A program made the position numbers and the translations under genes. Positions 23,301 through 34,560 of a stretch of DNA of 64,000 nt are shown here, piece after piece; position 1 is the first letter of the stretch; the number at the start of each line of letters is the position of its first letter. The DNA is from Toxonevra muliebris (Eukaryota; Arthropoda; Insecta; Diptera; Pallopteridae). The DNA lies in contig OY829329.1 of assembly GCA_963691655.1 (NCBI GenBank), positions 17,870,708-17,934,707 on the forward strand. The letters are read 5' to 3'. Under the pieces are notes generated by a model that ran no database searches, was not told the DNA's origin, and saw only the letters and a program-made list of their open reading frames with translations.

Positions 23301-23759
23301 ACGAAAAAAATTTGCTAAAAATATTTGTAGTATGAAATTAACTAATTTGGTTTGTTAAACTTTTAAATTACAGATTGTTTTGCCAAATTATGTCTTACAT
23401 TCTGAGATATTTGCTGCATTTGCTGAATCAGACCGGATTTTCAGGCCAATAGTTTACACAGCCAGAAAAATATCAACTTTTGAAAAGTTCAACTTATTCA
23501 TTTATATATAATTTCAGTCTATGAACAAATTTAATATTCTTACAGACTAATGGGAAACTTAATTATAAATTATGAGAAAAATAATATACAAAGAATATTC
23601 AATTTCTGAAATGCAATTTCCCAAGGATAATAACCCTGTTTTTTTTTTTTTTGTTGATTTTTCTATAACTCGGAAAACTTTAAGGAAGCATAAGAAAATT
23701 TTACTGAATTTCTCAGAGTCCTAACTTGGTTTGAAACAAATTAAAAAAAAAAAACAGGA

Positions 23760-25100
23760 TTGTAAACCTTATAAAATTATGTTCCAGAAAATATGCATCA
23801 CTAACCAGAATTGTTCTAAAAGTTAATTTTTGTCTCACTGTATCGGAATCAGTCGATCTTATATTCGTGAAAATTCCGCAGCTTCTGCGAATTTATCTAG
23901 AACTTTTCTATCGCGTGCATTTCCTAACAATTGAAAAACAGTTTGTGATTTGTGGTGATCTTTATGCTTCGGAAACTATTCATCACTACCCAGAACTTTT
24001 TTAAAAAATTGATTTTGTCTCACTGTGCCAATTTCGCAACTACTGCGGAACTATAATTCTGTTATTTTTTGTAATTCTACTTTCACATTTCTTGAGAATT
24101 CTGGCGATTCTCACAAAGTTATAACAATAGAAACTTTTTCTCTTGAGCTCGATAGGGTTTCGCGTTAAATTGGAATGGATCGATAGACGCCAGCGAAACA
24201 TTGTGTGCATTTCTTAATTGAAAGATATTTTATGGCTTGTTATGATCCTTATAAAAATATGCATCACTAACCAGAACTGTTCTAAAAGTTCATTTTTGTC
24301 TCACTGTGTTGGAATCAGTCAATCTTATATCCGCGATCATTCCGCAACTGTCGCGAAACTATCCAAAACGTTTTCAAGTTATTTGCTGTTGTTCTATTTT
24401 CACATTTCTTGAAAAATCTGGCGGTTTAGGCAGACTTCAAACTATAGAAACTTTCTTGCTTCAGCTCTAAAAGCTTCAGCGTGAAATTGAAATAGATCAT
24501 AGACTCCAGCGCACCATCGCTTGCGTTTTATAACGAGATTATTGATATATTTTGTTATTTGTTGTGACCCTTACAAAAATATGCTTCAGAAAATATTCAT
24601 CATGCCTATGCTTTTTTTAAAAAGTTAATTTTTTCACACTGTGCCAATTCCGGTACTATTTAGAATTTTTTAGTGCAGAATTCTGTTATTTTCTATTGTT
24701 GTATTTTCTCATTTCTTGAGAAATCTGACGATTCTAGTAAACTACTAACATTGAAACTTTTTAAATTCAGCCCGAAAGGTTTCCGCGTGAAATTGGAATA
24801 GATCCATAGACGCCACCCCAATATCGCGTACGTTTTCTATTAAAAGATTTTCATTTTATGATTTATTATGATTTTTATAAAAATATGCCTCAGAAACTAT
24901 TCATCACTATCCAAAACTTCTTTTAAAATGTTGATTTTGTCTCACTGTGCCAATTCCGCAACTGCTGCGGAACTATTCAGAATTTTCTTTATTTTGCTAT
25001 TCTGTTATTTTATCTTGTTCTACTTTCGCATTACTTAAGAAATCTCTCCGCGCGGAGTTGTAGCGAATCTATAGACTCTGACGTAAGATTGGAATAATAC
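23760..25100 (+). repeat. Diverged ~315-bp tandem array
   Basis: The anchor CACATTTCTTGAGAA recurs at 24,083, 24,401, 24,708 (CTCATTTCTTGAG) and 25,027 (CGCATTACTTAAG), spaced 318, 307 and 319 bp. TCTCACTGTGCCAATTCCG-like blocks recur at 23,832, 24,019, 24,299, 24,634 and 24,939. Each unit also has ATAGACGCCAGCG-like and ATGCATCACTAACCAGAAC-like blocks. It is non-coding and contains many stops. Confidence 0.85.
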
Positions 25101-25104
25101 CATA

Positions 25105-25870
25105 AGTTATGGATTAAGGTTTAGTCTATTTTTATATAGTACGAGCTAGGTGTGTAATATTTTTCCACGATATAAAGGAAACTTTAGCGAAATTTAAGAC
25201 AAAACCAATAGTGCGATAGTGAAGAAAATTTGTATTTTTCAAGAGGCGTCAATGCAGGATTCTTGCCCTTTTAGACGGGACGAGATATAGCGTAACAGTT
25301 CCTAGAAGCTGCTTTTAAGTCCTTTCAGCTCTTGTCTAATTGACTTGTGTCATGCTTTATCGTCTCTTATGTCATGGGGATTTCACTCCATAGCTTTCAA
25401 TGCGCCGATACCGCCAAGAATGTAGTCTTGCACTTCTGTCTTTTGTCTAGAAAAGGACGTTTACGAGCTACATATTTGTTCTGCGGAACAGTTTCTCGTT
25501 ATGTGTTGCATTAGGCGGGAGAATCTAAGGAACAAATCAAAAAATTTAGAGAGACCGCTTGCGGAACTTCCAGGCTGGTGCGCAGGTTATTGTTTCGTCA
25601 TTTGTCATTCAACATATCAAAGTCTGCTTTGGCTTTCCAGATTCAACTCACAATGTTTCCCTAAGTTCCAGAAGTAACGTCAACTTTGCTTTCATCTACC
25701 GACTCTATGGAATGCCTAAAACTTTTTACTGCAAAGCTGGTACCACATGAAAACACTTTGATTGTTTTGAAGTTAATTTCGTGTCCAGCAGTTGTGGAAA
25801 TGAATTTGACTTTATAGATTTATTAGCCATTAGAGGCTACTGTCATCAATTCTTTTTTCAATTTATTTTA
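25105..25870. other. Unassigned, less AT-rich stretch
   Basis: This part is more GC-balanced than its surroundings. A 63-codon plus frame at 25,559-25,750 has no family signature. I could not match it to any mobile element by eye. It may be an old transposon remnant. Confidence 0.35.
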
Positions 25871-26775
25871 TTGGAAAGATTTTGCTAAAATTATGTGTAA
25901 AATGAACACAACAAATTAGGTTTGTTAAAATTGATAAAAGATTTGTTTCATATTTCAATTACTTAAAAAAAAATAATTCAGTAGCCATAAATATCACAGA
26001 AAAGTTTGCAAAAATAATTTATAAAACTGCGATGCTATGACATGTATTCATTCCCGTCACCCAAAAAAACAAACAAAAATTAACGGAAAAGTTTGCTGAA
26101 AATATTTGTAAATCGAAAATCACAAATGTTGTTTGCTAAACTCTAAAAGGGATTACGACGTATGAAGTTTTGCAGTTTTTATTTGCAATTACTACCAATT
26201 TAACATACAAATTATTAGTTAATAACAAATATTTGACAGAAAAAAGTTTGCTAAAAATATTAGTAAAATAAAAACAACAAATATGGGTTGTCAAACTTTT
26301 TAAAAATCTTTTGTTTTTCGTTAAGTGTATGTAATAATAATAGTATTAGATATTTGTGGATATATATAAGAAACTAGAGAATTTCACAAATGACCACAAT
26401 AGTTTTGAAGAAACTTAAGCAACAACAACCACTGCAATAACAATAATAGCGGAAAAACAGAAAACAATGAACTTTACTTTACTTGCGCGATAGATAATAT
26501 AACTTTACGTTTTCGTTTTTTTATTTTTATTTATTTTCTTTTTAGGGCGTGTATACTCTTCATGCATTGGTATTTTGCATAATCCGGTAGTAAAGTTTTA
26601 AGTTTTTTTTAAAGGGTGAATTGGAGTAAGTGTGTGTACGTGTATGTGTGTGCGTGTGAGTGAGTGGTGATGGCAAAAAAAAATATATATAAATAAATAC
26701 TTTAGACAGTGTTTGCAAAAAGAGTTAGACATCAAGGAGAATGTACACATATATGAATCCATAGTCAAATATGGA

Positions 26776-26833
26776 AGTAGTAGTAGAAGTAGGAGTAGTA
26801 GTAGTAGTAGTAGTAGTAGTAGAAGTAGTAGTA
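26776..26833. repeat. (GTA)n trinucleotide repeat
   Basis: GTA/AGT repeats with a few GAA interruptions. A 66-codon frame (26,713-26,913) reads this as poly-Ser/Arg and is an artefact. Confidence 0.93.
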
Positions 26834-26839
26834 ACAGAA

Positions 26840-27695
26840 GTAGAGTAGTGGAAGTAGTAGTGCTAATGACGCTACTGTTGCTGATGATGAAAATGTCTGA
26901 TAATGATGACTAAAACTAAAACTACAAGTACTTGATACTTTACGTATGCACGATGTTTATATGTCGGATTATAGAGCGAGCTACTTCGAACGGCTGACTC
27001 GTATATGGGTTAATAATGTCATTGTAATGTAATACAATAGTATTAGAATTGTAATATAATATAGCGGAATATTTAAGTTATTTCTTGTATAGAAGTTTAC
27101 TTGTATTTTTAATGCATTTAAAATTCAGGAAGTTTTAATGTTTTGCTGTTAAAAGTTTTTTTGCGGTTTGGAAAAGTGAAACTAATTTACTATTTGTTTT
27201 CCCCATTTTATAAGAGAAGTATGAGTATTGCAAATAGTGTCCGATTGAACCTGACTTTTTGAAACGGACCGAACCCGAACCTCAGTTTTTCTTTTCAGGT
27301 CTGAAACCGAACTTTTCATATTATGAAAATTATAAAATATATAAAAAAGACTAAAAAATTAATAAAAACTATTTATAAAAATAATTCAAAAAGTTCTACG
27401 TATTTACAAAAACGTAAAAAAAGCTACTAGGCACAAAAACAATATTGCGCTCCTAATAGTTAAAGCGACACGAATTTAAGTGCAAAGTGCGGTCTTGAAA
27501 TATTTTATTTTAGTAGCTAAAAAATCCAGAAATTTTAAATAATTTTTTCAAAAACGAATTTAATTAATAAAGAAGATAAAAACTTTTAATTTTGTAGGTT
27601 TCGAAATTTGAAAACGTTCCTAAAAACAGATCATAAAAATAATAAATATATTTTTTCAATTTTGACAGTGATCATTCCTTTTTGTTTTTTTTTTT
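26840..27695. other. AT-rich non-coding DNA
   Basis: No gene or clear repeat seen. Confidence 0.5.
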
Positions 27696-27698
27696 TTT

Positions 27699-28590
27699 TG
27701 ACGTGATAACATCTTTACTCAGGGCTGAAGGAAAATTTTAGTGGATTGATAGACGTTAAAATCAAATGCCACGTGAGGTTTCATAATTACATATGTGTGA
27801 GTTTATAAGTGTGTGTTTTATTATATATTTTATTTTAAGCGTAAAAGTATGCAACACATAATTTCCATATCAAAAACAGTTGTAGAATATACTTACAACT
27901 CAATGGAATAGTGGAACGTATCAAAAAATGCCTTCCTTGAGTGAAATTGTAAAATAATATCAAGATTAGGCGATGTAGACGAAAAGCAAAGAAAGTGTAT
28001 TGAAAAGAAAAAATTAAAAATTTCAAAAACCAATGGTTGCACGAAAACCGAAACACAAAACGAAACTATTTATAATGAAGTAAACAATAGCGGTGTGTTA
28101 TTCGCCAGTCAGTTTAACATGTGCGTATAAAACGACCAAGTTGTTAAGTTTCTTTTTCGTTATAATGTTATTCACGATGAAAATGCTCAACAGCTAGAGC
28201 TGAAAAATTTCAAGGGATCTCAGTTATTGCGGTTAATCGCAGGCATTGTTTTTAGTTTTTATTCTTTATAAGAATATTTAACGATGATTTTAACTTATTT
28301 TCACCGCCAGACATTTCAAATATTTTCCTTTGCTGTTTTTTTTGCCAAACTATCATGCTTCTTGTTTCACTATTAGCAGTTCACAATAGACTTTGTTGTA
28401 GTTGAACAATTTGCTAAGTATACATAACAGCTATAATTATACGTGTTATTTCTGTCGCTTTGTTGTTGTTTTCCCATACAATTATCGCTGCTAGTTATAC
28501 ATAACTAGAAGCAAGTGACGAATAAAACGCAGCTAATAATGCGTAAAGTATGTTGTCACATTATGTGACGAGTGCAGAAGGGACTCCTTT
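27699..28590 (+). mobile_element. Foldback/Helentron-like non-autonomous element, copy 2
   Basis: The left end TGACGTGATAACAT (27,699-27,712) is followed by CTCAGGGCTGAAGGAAAATT and CACGTGAGGTTTCA as in copy 1 (5478 onward). The right end has ATGTTGTCACATTA (28,550-28,563), then TGTGACGAGTGCAGAAGG and a GAGT...ACTC hairpin. The core (about 27,820-28,545) is unrelated to the core of copy 1. It includes a 73-codon minus frame without recognisable features. A long T-run abuts the left end. Confidence 0.65.
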
Positions 28591-28599
28591 TAGTTTTTC

Positions 28600-29520
28600 T
28601 TTCATCTTTCTTACCGTTTTTATACTTTTGCCTACACTCTTCTTGACTTGTTTCTTTCCTTTTTCTGCTCCTCTTTCCCCTCCTTCTTTATAATCCCAAA
28701 CTCTCTACCTCATTTCACCTTCACTCTTTATTAACTCAAACTTTAGTTTACTTTATTCTCACCTCTCAATTTGTGTGTTCCCACTTCTTCTCTTATTTTA
28801 TCCTATCCTTCCCTAACTGCTCATTCAGTTGCCTGCACGTCTCTCTTTTTCTCCTTTTAGATCCAACTTTCCCATTTTTCTGCCCCGTTTTTGAAACCTC
28901 TATCGCGTCTCTTTATTATCATAACCACCCCCGCCCCCCTCCCCCCCTTCCTCATCAATCTATGTTTTCTCACTCTCTTTATCCAATTTTTTTCTTCCCT
29001 TATTTGCATTTCCTCTTCATCCTCCTATTTTCTCCTCTTTTTTTCAGTCTCCAATATTTCATTCTTCCTCTCTCTACTCCTTTTTCTTTTACATCTATCT
29101 TGTACCTCTTTGTTACCCCTTCTCCACCATATTTCGCACACCTTCCTCTCTCCCCTTTTTTCTCCCCTTATTGTCATTCCACCATCATTCAAGAGAATCG
29201 ACTTTTCTCACTCTCGGTTTTTTTGTCCTCTCTTTTCCCTCTTTCCCATCCATTTATATTACCATCCTTTGCTCCATCTAATCTTTTTCTTTTACCTCAT
29301 TTCTTCCCTCTTATTTTTTCTTCTCTTCTGGGTCTTTTTCCCTCCTATTTCCCTTTCTCTTCACCGTTCCTGTTTTCTTTTTCTCCTCCCCTCCTGTTTC
29401 GGTTCTCGACTTCCACTTTCTCCCTCTTTTCTTTTCTTTTCTTTTCTTTTCTTTTCATTTCTTTTCTTTCCTACTTTTTCTCGTCTCGTTTTCCTTAATT
29501 GTTCTACCTCTTCCCAGTGC
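28600..29520 (+). repeat. ~0.9-kb pyrimidine-rich tract
   Basis: This strand is dominated by C and T, including a pure C/T block near 28,925-28,952 and (CTTTT)n at about 29,426-29,456. Open frames of 218-241 codons are Phe/Leu/Ser/Pro low complexity. It parallels the tract at 11.5-13.0 kb in composition and strand. Confidence 0.9.
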
Positions 29521-30579
29521 AGAAACTTACCCTCTATTGGGGAGTAATAGAACTCTAGTAAAAGCCATAAAAGAAGAAGAACTTCTTTGCATTTTATGGC
29601 ACAACAGCCCATGAAGGGTTATTGTATTTATACACGAACTGATGAGAACTATAGTTTTATGCCGAATCCGAACGATGACGTCAAAAGTTTCTTAGGCAAT
29701 TATTAGAGATGTTGTTGTGATATAGAAACATTTGGTTTTCAATATTTTATCTTTAACCTGAAACACGAGCGAGTATCCTGGGCCGCAGTCCAACAGCTAC
29801 TACTCCACGGGAACCACTACATATTAGTTTATAAAACTCATTACTGCTAACTATTATGTGCACATATTTTTTTTTTTTTAAAAAACGTTCAAATAACAAT
29901 TTTCTAAACCATTTCGTTGAATGAATTACCTACAAATTCAACATAAAATCGAAAAAAACAGCAATATTAAATATCAATAAACTGTTTATGATCGAAACAG
30001 CATAAAATCTCTCATGCTCGTGCGAGTTGAACCCAAAATGAACCTATATTATTTACCATATACTCGTTCTCGTTCGTAATTCCATTTATTTCATAATGTT
30101 CACACTCAATTTACAAATTTAATGCAGGTTGGTTTATTTTTGATAGAAAACAAAAATGTTACAGCATAAACACAACAATATTATGGGCAACGTGGCAACA
30201 TTGAACAAAACACACGCACACAGAGACAGAGACATATGGAGAGAGTACGAGAGAGAAGCACACAAACTATTCCAATAGCAATTCCATTAAACTCGCTTGT
30301 TCGCGCAGGATACCACGAGGATTTTACTCACTTCACTGCAAATATTCCGAATATATATAGAAAATGTTTGACTATTAAAATTCATGTAATCCCAAAAAAA
30401 AAAAAAAAAAAAACACAAAAAAAGGATATAAACATTTTTATATTCTTTCTCTCTCTCTCGTCATGTGTTCATGTGTGTTGCCAACTCTATCATGTTTTTG
30501 ACATAACGACGACACCATAGGCTTACTATAGGATATAACTCGCTCTCTACTACTCATGGCAAGCACGGTTTACATATAT

Positions 30580-30608
30580 GTGTGTCTGTGTGTGTGTGTG
30601 TGTGTGTA
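30580..30608. repeat. (TG)n microsatellite
   Basis: TG run with one TC interruption near its start. Confidence 0.93.
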
Positions 30609-30693
30609 TAAATATGGCATGTTGATGATGATACGCTTTCGAAAACTCCATCATTGACAAGCAGAGATGGCATCAAAAACATTCACAGTGCCA

Positions 30694-30717
30694 GCAGCAG
30701 CAGCAGCAGCAGCAGCA
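30694..30717. repeat. (GCA)8 opa-type repeat
   Basis: Eight perfect GCA triplets, typical of fly CAG/opa repeats in transcribed or non-coding DNA. Confidence 0.95.
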
Positions 30718-31399
30718 AAACCAGCATCAGGAACCAACAGGAGGAGTAGAAACAGTCAGAATTTTAACATGAGTAGTAACAACATTTACTTACGTTTCAA
30801 TTGCTTCTAATGCGAATGAACGATTATGGATACTGAAGGAATATGATTTGACTCTCCTCTGTACACGTATCCGCCGCCAGTATCTTTGTTTGTTTGTATT
30901 TCGTGTGTCATTGGAACGTCATAGAATGCGATGGGTGCTTAGTTATTACTGCTAGTATTTGTATTAGTATTGGTGGGTTTATGTGTGTGTTATTCTTGGT
31001 TTAACAAAAAGGACAAACATTTCGAATTAACTAAGCATGAGATTTGATTATAAAGTGTAATGACAAGAAAACACAGACACACTCTCTGACAATGGCAATA
31101 ATAAACAACACAACTGACAATGTCAGTTTGACAAGTCACGATACACTCATACGTAAATATTGTAAGTAAAATTAAATGGACGGAGTGAAGTCAACAAAAA
31201 AACAAACAAGAAATATATAATAGTTAATATGTATATGTACGGATATACTTATATTCATATGTAAACAATTTATGGAATTTTTGAGAGGTGGACATCTATC
31301 TGAAGTTATTACATAAATTGCTGAGTCTAAAAATAACACAAGAAAAAAAAAAAAAAAGAAAAGGAAATCAATATTTCAAATGGTTGAAACTACTGACAA

Positions 31400-32480
31400 C
31401 TAGCTTGGCAGGGTTGCATCGCTCAGATATACGGAAGTGCGATATAGCCTTTTTTTTGAAGTATGCTAACCACAATTCTTGTTCTAAGTTGTAGAGTAAT
31501 ATCTTTAATAGTTAAAGACCTATGACGAAACTTTTATTTAGTTTATATGGGAGGCGTCATCTAGCGGCAAAACTGGGCAGTTTGATATAGCCTCGATTTT
31601 GAAGAATGTTAAAAGCAATTTTCATGCCAAATTTTATTGTAATAACTGAAACGACTGCACAGATATGACGAAATTTTTACTTAGTTTATATGAGAAGTGC
31701 ACTCTAGCGGTGAAATTTAGAAACTTAATAAAGCTTATGCTTTGAAGTAAAATAAGAGCAATCCTCAGGCCAAATTTCATTGTAATAACTGAAACGGCTG
31801 CAGACATATGACGAAATTTTTACTTAGTTTATATGAGAAGTGCACTCTGGCGGTGATATTTATAAGCTTAATAAAGCTTATGCTTTAAAGTAAGTTAAGA
31901 GCAGTTCCTATACTAAATAAGTTGTAATATCTTCAGCGGCTGTAAGCCTATACTGAAATTTTTGCTAAGTTTATATGGGAGGTTCCATCTAGCGGTTAAA
32001 TTCGGCATTAAATATAGCCTATGTTTTGAAGTATGCTAAGGGCAGTTTCCTCACCAAATTATAATGTAATATTTTACACGGCTACAAAGCAATGGCGAAA
32101 CTGTTATTAAATTTATATGGGAGGTGCCCTCTAGCGGCAAAAGTTGGCATTTTCATATAGACTATTTTTTTGAAGCATGTTAGAAACAATACCTGTAACG
32201 AATTTCATAGTCATACTTTCAACGGTTACAGAGCTATAACGCAACTTTAATTTACTTTACATGGGAAGTGCCATCTAACGGTGAAATTCGGAAATTAAGT
32301 AAAGCTTATGTTTTGAGCCAAGCTATGAACAATTTCCATGCCAAATTGCTTAGTAATATTTAAGCAATTGCAAAGCTAAAATGAAACTTTTAATTTGAAT
32401 TTGTATAAGAAGTGACCTCTAGCGGCAGTTTAATATAGGCTATGTTTTAAAGTATGTTATTTGCAATATTCGCACCAAAT
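31400..32480 (+). repeat. Regular 143-bp tandem array, ~7.5 copies
   Basis: The anchor TCTAGCGG (variants TCTGGCGG, TCTAACGG) occurs at 31,560, 31,703, 31,846, 31,988, 32,130, 32,274 and 32,419. Spacings are 143, 143, 142, 142, 144 and 145 bp. A partial, more diverged unit precedes it at about 31,417. Each unit contains a GTTTATATGGGAGGTGCC block, the anchor, ATATAGCCTATGTTTTGAAG and a TTGTAATAACTGAAACGGCTG block. Sequence identity is modest but spacing is nearly invariant. No open frame spans the array. It ends about 20 bp before the reverse-transcriptase fragment. Confidence 0.92.
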
Positions 32481-32497
32481 TACATTAACTGGTTTTG

Positions 32498-32905
32498 TCA
32501 GTACATTTTTTTTGAAAGTGAAATTATTACAGATCCCATGTGAAATCAATTTCGTCAATAGTGCTTCAAGCCACAGACGGTCAAACGCCTCGGCGCTATC
32601 AAAAACAACTACCTTGCCTGCCATGGATGCTATGGCTCCAGTTCACGGTGAGGGATACTATGAAATGCCTGTAGAGTGATCAATAAGTAATTCGTTTTCT
32701 TCAAAATATTTAACGAAGTGAAAGCATACAACGCTTTCCATAATATTGAGCAGCGTAGAACAAATAGCAGTGAGCAGTAATGGAAACTGTCAACGATAAC
32801 CCATGGAAGGTCTGAATGAAATCGGTGACCAAAAACTTTTTTTCTGATTATTACAATCATATTTGGATTTGGTAGAATTGAAGAGTAAAAGAAATTCGGC
32901 ATTTA
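32498..32905 (-). pseudogene. Non-LTR retrotransposon reverse transcriptase fragment
   Basis: On the minus strand, 32,771 down to about 32,673 reads STLLNIMESVVCFHFVKYFE then ENELLIDHS, the fingers/palm lead-in of Jockey/R1-type reverse transcriptases (family form: NYRPI.L.S...K..E, then L...QYGFR). After a frame change and stops, 32,612 down to about 32,545 reads VVVFDSAEAFDRLWLEALL, RT motif A with its catalytic Asp (codon near 32,598-32,600). Only about 130 residues of the domain remain; the catalytic YADD box is absent. Multiple frame breaks show it is dead. The clade within non-LTR elements is uncertain. Confidence 0.75.
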
Positions 32906-32909
32906 ACTC

Positions 32910-33515
32910 AGAGAAAAGATCCTTAACCTTGCATTGGCTTCCAATTGTAATTTATATCTATTTCAAATTGAGCTAGGTACTTGAAGTTTCATGTATTTAA
33001 GAAGGTACATGAAACATTTTATTAGCTATCGATCTGAGAAAGAATAAAGACAACGAAAAAACTCATACGAGGATAGTTATACGAATGCGGTGGTGTACAT
33101 ATCACACCCACCTAATGGGTCTGGCTAGACCCTATATACATTTTCATGTATTTGTATGTAAAATTGGGTTTTTGATGGTGTATTGAAACTTATTTATATA
33201 TATGCCAATCTGTATGACTATCATTGTATAGGTTTTTTCGTTCTAATTCTTTCATTGATTGATAAGCTAATAAAACTTTGGGAGGATACATGAAACTCCA
33301 AGTCGCTAGCTCTGGTTAGAAATACATTTAAATAACAATTGAAATCGAAAAAAGTCTGGCCAGGCTCATTTGCCCATAATGTCCCATTTCCTATCAAAAC
33401 ATTTATCCCACCTTTTGAACTGATAGACAATAGTCAGAGAGTCATATAAAACCTCTCGATGAACGGTAATTAAAACTCAAAAATTATGACCATATTCAGT
33501 TGGGCTATATTAAGG
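32910..33515. other. Non-coding DNA between LINE fragments
   Basis: I see no convincing coding signature. It includes a GTATGTATATA-rich stretch near 33,150-33,210 and may be decayed retrotransposon sequence. Confidence 0.4.
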
Positions 33516-33519
33516 GATC

Positions 33520-33735
33520 CCGCGTTAGTAGGATTAAAGAAAAATAAGATAGTGGCTGAACTATTTAGAAAACTGGAACTTACTTTTTTTGTGAGTGACA
33601 AGGAAATATCAGAACACATCCTCATGCACTGGGAGGCACTAACTCGCAGAAGGAAGAGACATTTGAGGCACTTCCATATCACACCCTTAAAGCGACAATA
33701 GTTACTGAGATTCCTCATCAAGATTGGCTTGTCTG
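33520..33735 (+). pseudogene. Non-LTR ORF2 C-terminal remnant
   Basis: The open frame at 33,486-33,701 contains ISEHILMHWEALTRRRKRHL (about 33,609-33,668). This matches the conserved C-terminal knuckle region of Jockey/R1-like ORF2 proteins (family form: C..C...ETSEHIL..C..L...R). The Cys residues are lost: a Phe-Phe-Val stretch stands where Cys is expected, and Trp stands in HILMHW. It lies on the opposite strand to the RT fragment 0.6 kb to the left, so the two do not come from one simple insertion. Confidence 0.6.
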
Positions 33736-33905
33736 ACAGCCTATAACCAAGCTACTATCGGGAGTACACATTTGGCAGAGATGATGTACAAAATTTGGCG
33801 TCAATCTGTACAAGTTTCATGCCTTCAAGATAGTGAAAAAGTAAAGTATGTGACTATCACAGAGTCCACTGGAGATAAATATATTCGATAAATAAATTTG
33901 CTTAA

Positions 33906-34046
33906 CCCTTTCCTGACCGAATTTTAATGGGGCTTGTTCGCAACCTTTTATACTGAAATTATCGTTACTTTAGTTACTTTATCGTCCCACAGCCATGACA
34001 AAAAATTTCATGCCTCTGCATATGATTGTTTGTCCTTTGTGAAAGG
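33906..34046. mobile_element. piggyBac-like MITE, 141 bp
   Basis: TTAA at 33,902-33,905 is followed by CCCTTTCCTGACC. The right end reads TGTGAAAGG then TTAA (34,047-34,050). TTAA target duplication with CCC/GGG-type ends is the hallmark of piggyBac elements. The terminal repeats are short and imperfect (CCCTTTC against CC-TTTC), so confidence is moderate. A better-preserved relative lies at 53,191-53,669. Confidence 0.45.
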
Positions 34047-34050
34047 TTAA

Positions 34051-34398
34051 AAAAAAACTTTTTCTTCAATTTTTTTATTTTTATATTCTGTTGTCTTTTA
34101 TAATACAAATTTACGCTTAGTAAAAGCTTAAAGCATTTTTTTTTCAATTAAAGTTTATATATTCAAAAATATGTGTACAAAATTTCAAGTCAAAATTCTG
34201 AAAATCGCCTAAGTTACCGCCATCAGTAGTTGTAAATTATTTTAAGAAAACAAAAAATAGTTTTGCTACTTTTTCCGCTTCATTTTGGTAAGGGCAAACA
34301 TACGAAACAGGCGAACATGTTCACAAAGATAATTAAAAAAAATTTGTGTGACAGCAGTTTGTCTAATTGAAGAATTCGCAAAAAAAAAAAAAAAAAAT
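34051..34398. other. AT-rich non-coding DNA
   Basis: No gene is seen. It ends in a poly-A run (34,379-34,397) directly before the 18-bp minisatellite. Confidence 0.5.
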
Positions 34399-34560
34399 TG
34401 CGAATGCGAGTACGGATGCGAATGCAAATACGGATGCGAGTACGGATGCGAATGCAAATACGGATGCGAATGCAAATACGGATGCGAATGCTAATACGGA
34501 TGCGAATACTAATACGGATGCGAATGCAAATACAGATGCGAATACGGATGCTAATGGAAA
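34399..34560 (+). repeat. 18-bp minisatellite (GATGCGAATGCAAATACG)
   Basis: Nine units of GATGCGAATGCAAATACG and close variants, built on the hexamers GCGAAT and ACGGAT. No stop occurs in any plus frame, which gives Asn/Thr/Asp/Ala and Met/Arg repeat readings on both strands. The array starts straight after a poly-A run and ends where non-LTR coding remnant begins. Confidence 0.95.

Larger units (their letters stand above)
23305..26315 (+). repeat. Interspersed TTTGCTAAAAATATTTGTA repeat
   Basis: Copies of TTTGCTAAAAATATTTGTA followed 20-30 bp later by GGTTTGTTAAACTTTT occur at about 23,312, 25,873, 26,088 and 26,246. The last three are spaced about 215 and 160 bp. The first is separated from them by the ~315-bp array at 23.8-25.1 kb and unrelated sequence, as if an older array had been interrupted. 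Confidence 0.6.
29525..31395. other. Non-coding DNA with simple repeats
   Basis: No gene is established. It contains an A-run at about 30,394-30,412, (TG)n at 30,580-30,608 and (GCA)8 at 30,694-30,717. A 47-codon frame (30,667-30,810) reads the GCA run as eight Ala; nothing else supports it. Confidence 0.5.

Noticed and set aside
28773..29547. 241- and 218-codon frames resembling a membrane protein
   Set aside because: The hydrophobic appearance comes from T/C-rich codons (Phe, Leu, Ser, Pro). Two overlapping frames look alike, and the CTTTT run is inside.
30667..30810. Calling the 47-codon poly-Ala frame a gene
   Set aside because: It is a single short frame over a CAG/GCA microsatellite, without homology or conserved start context; kept only as a finding.
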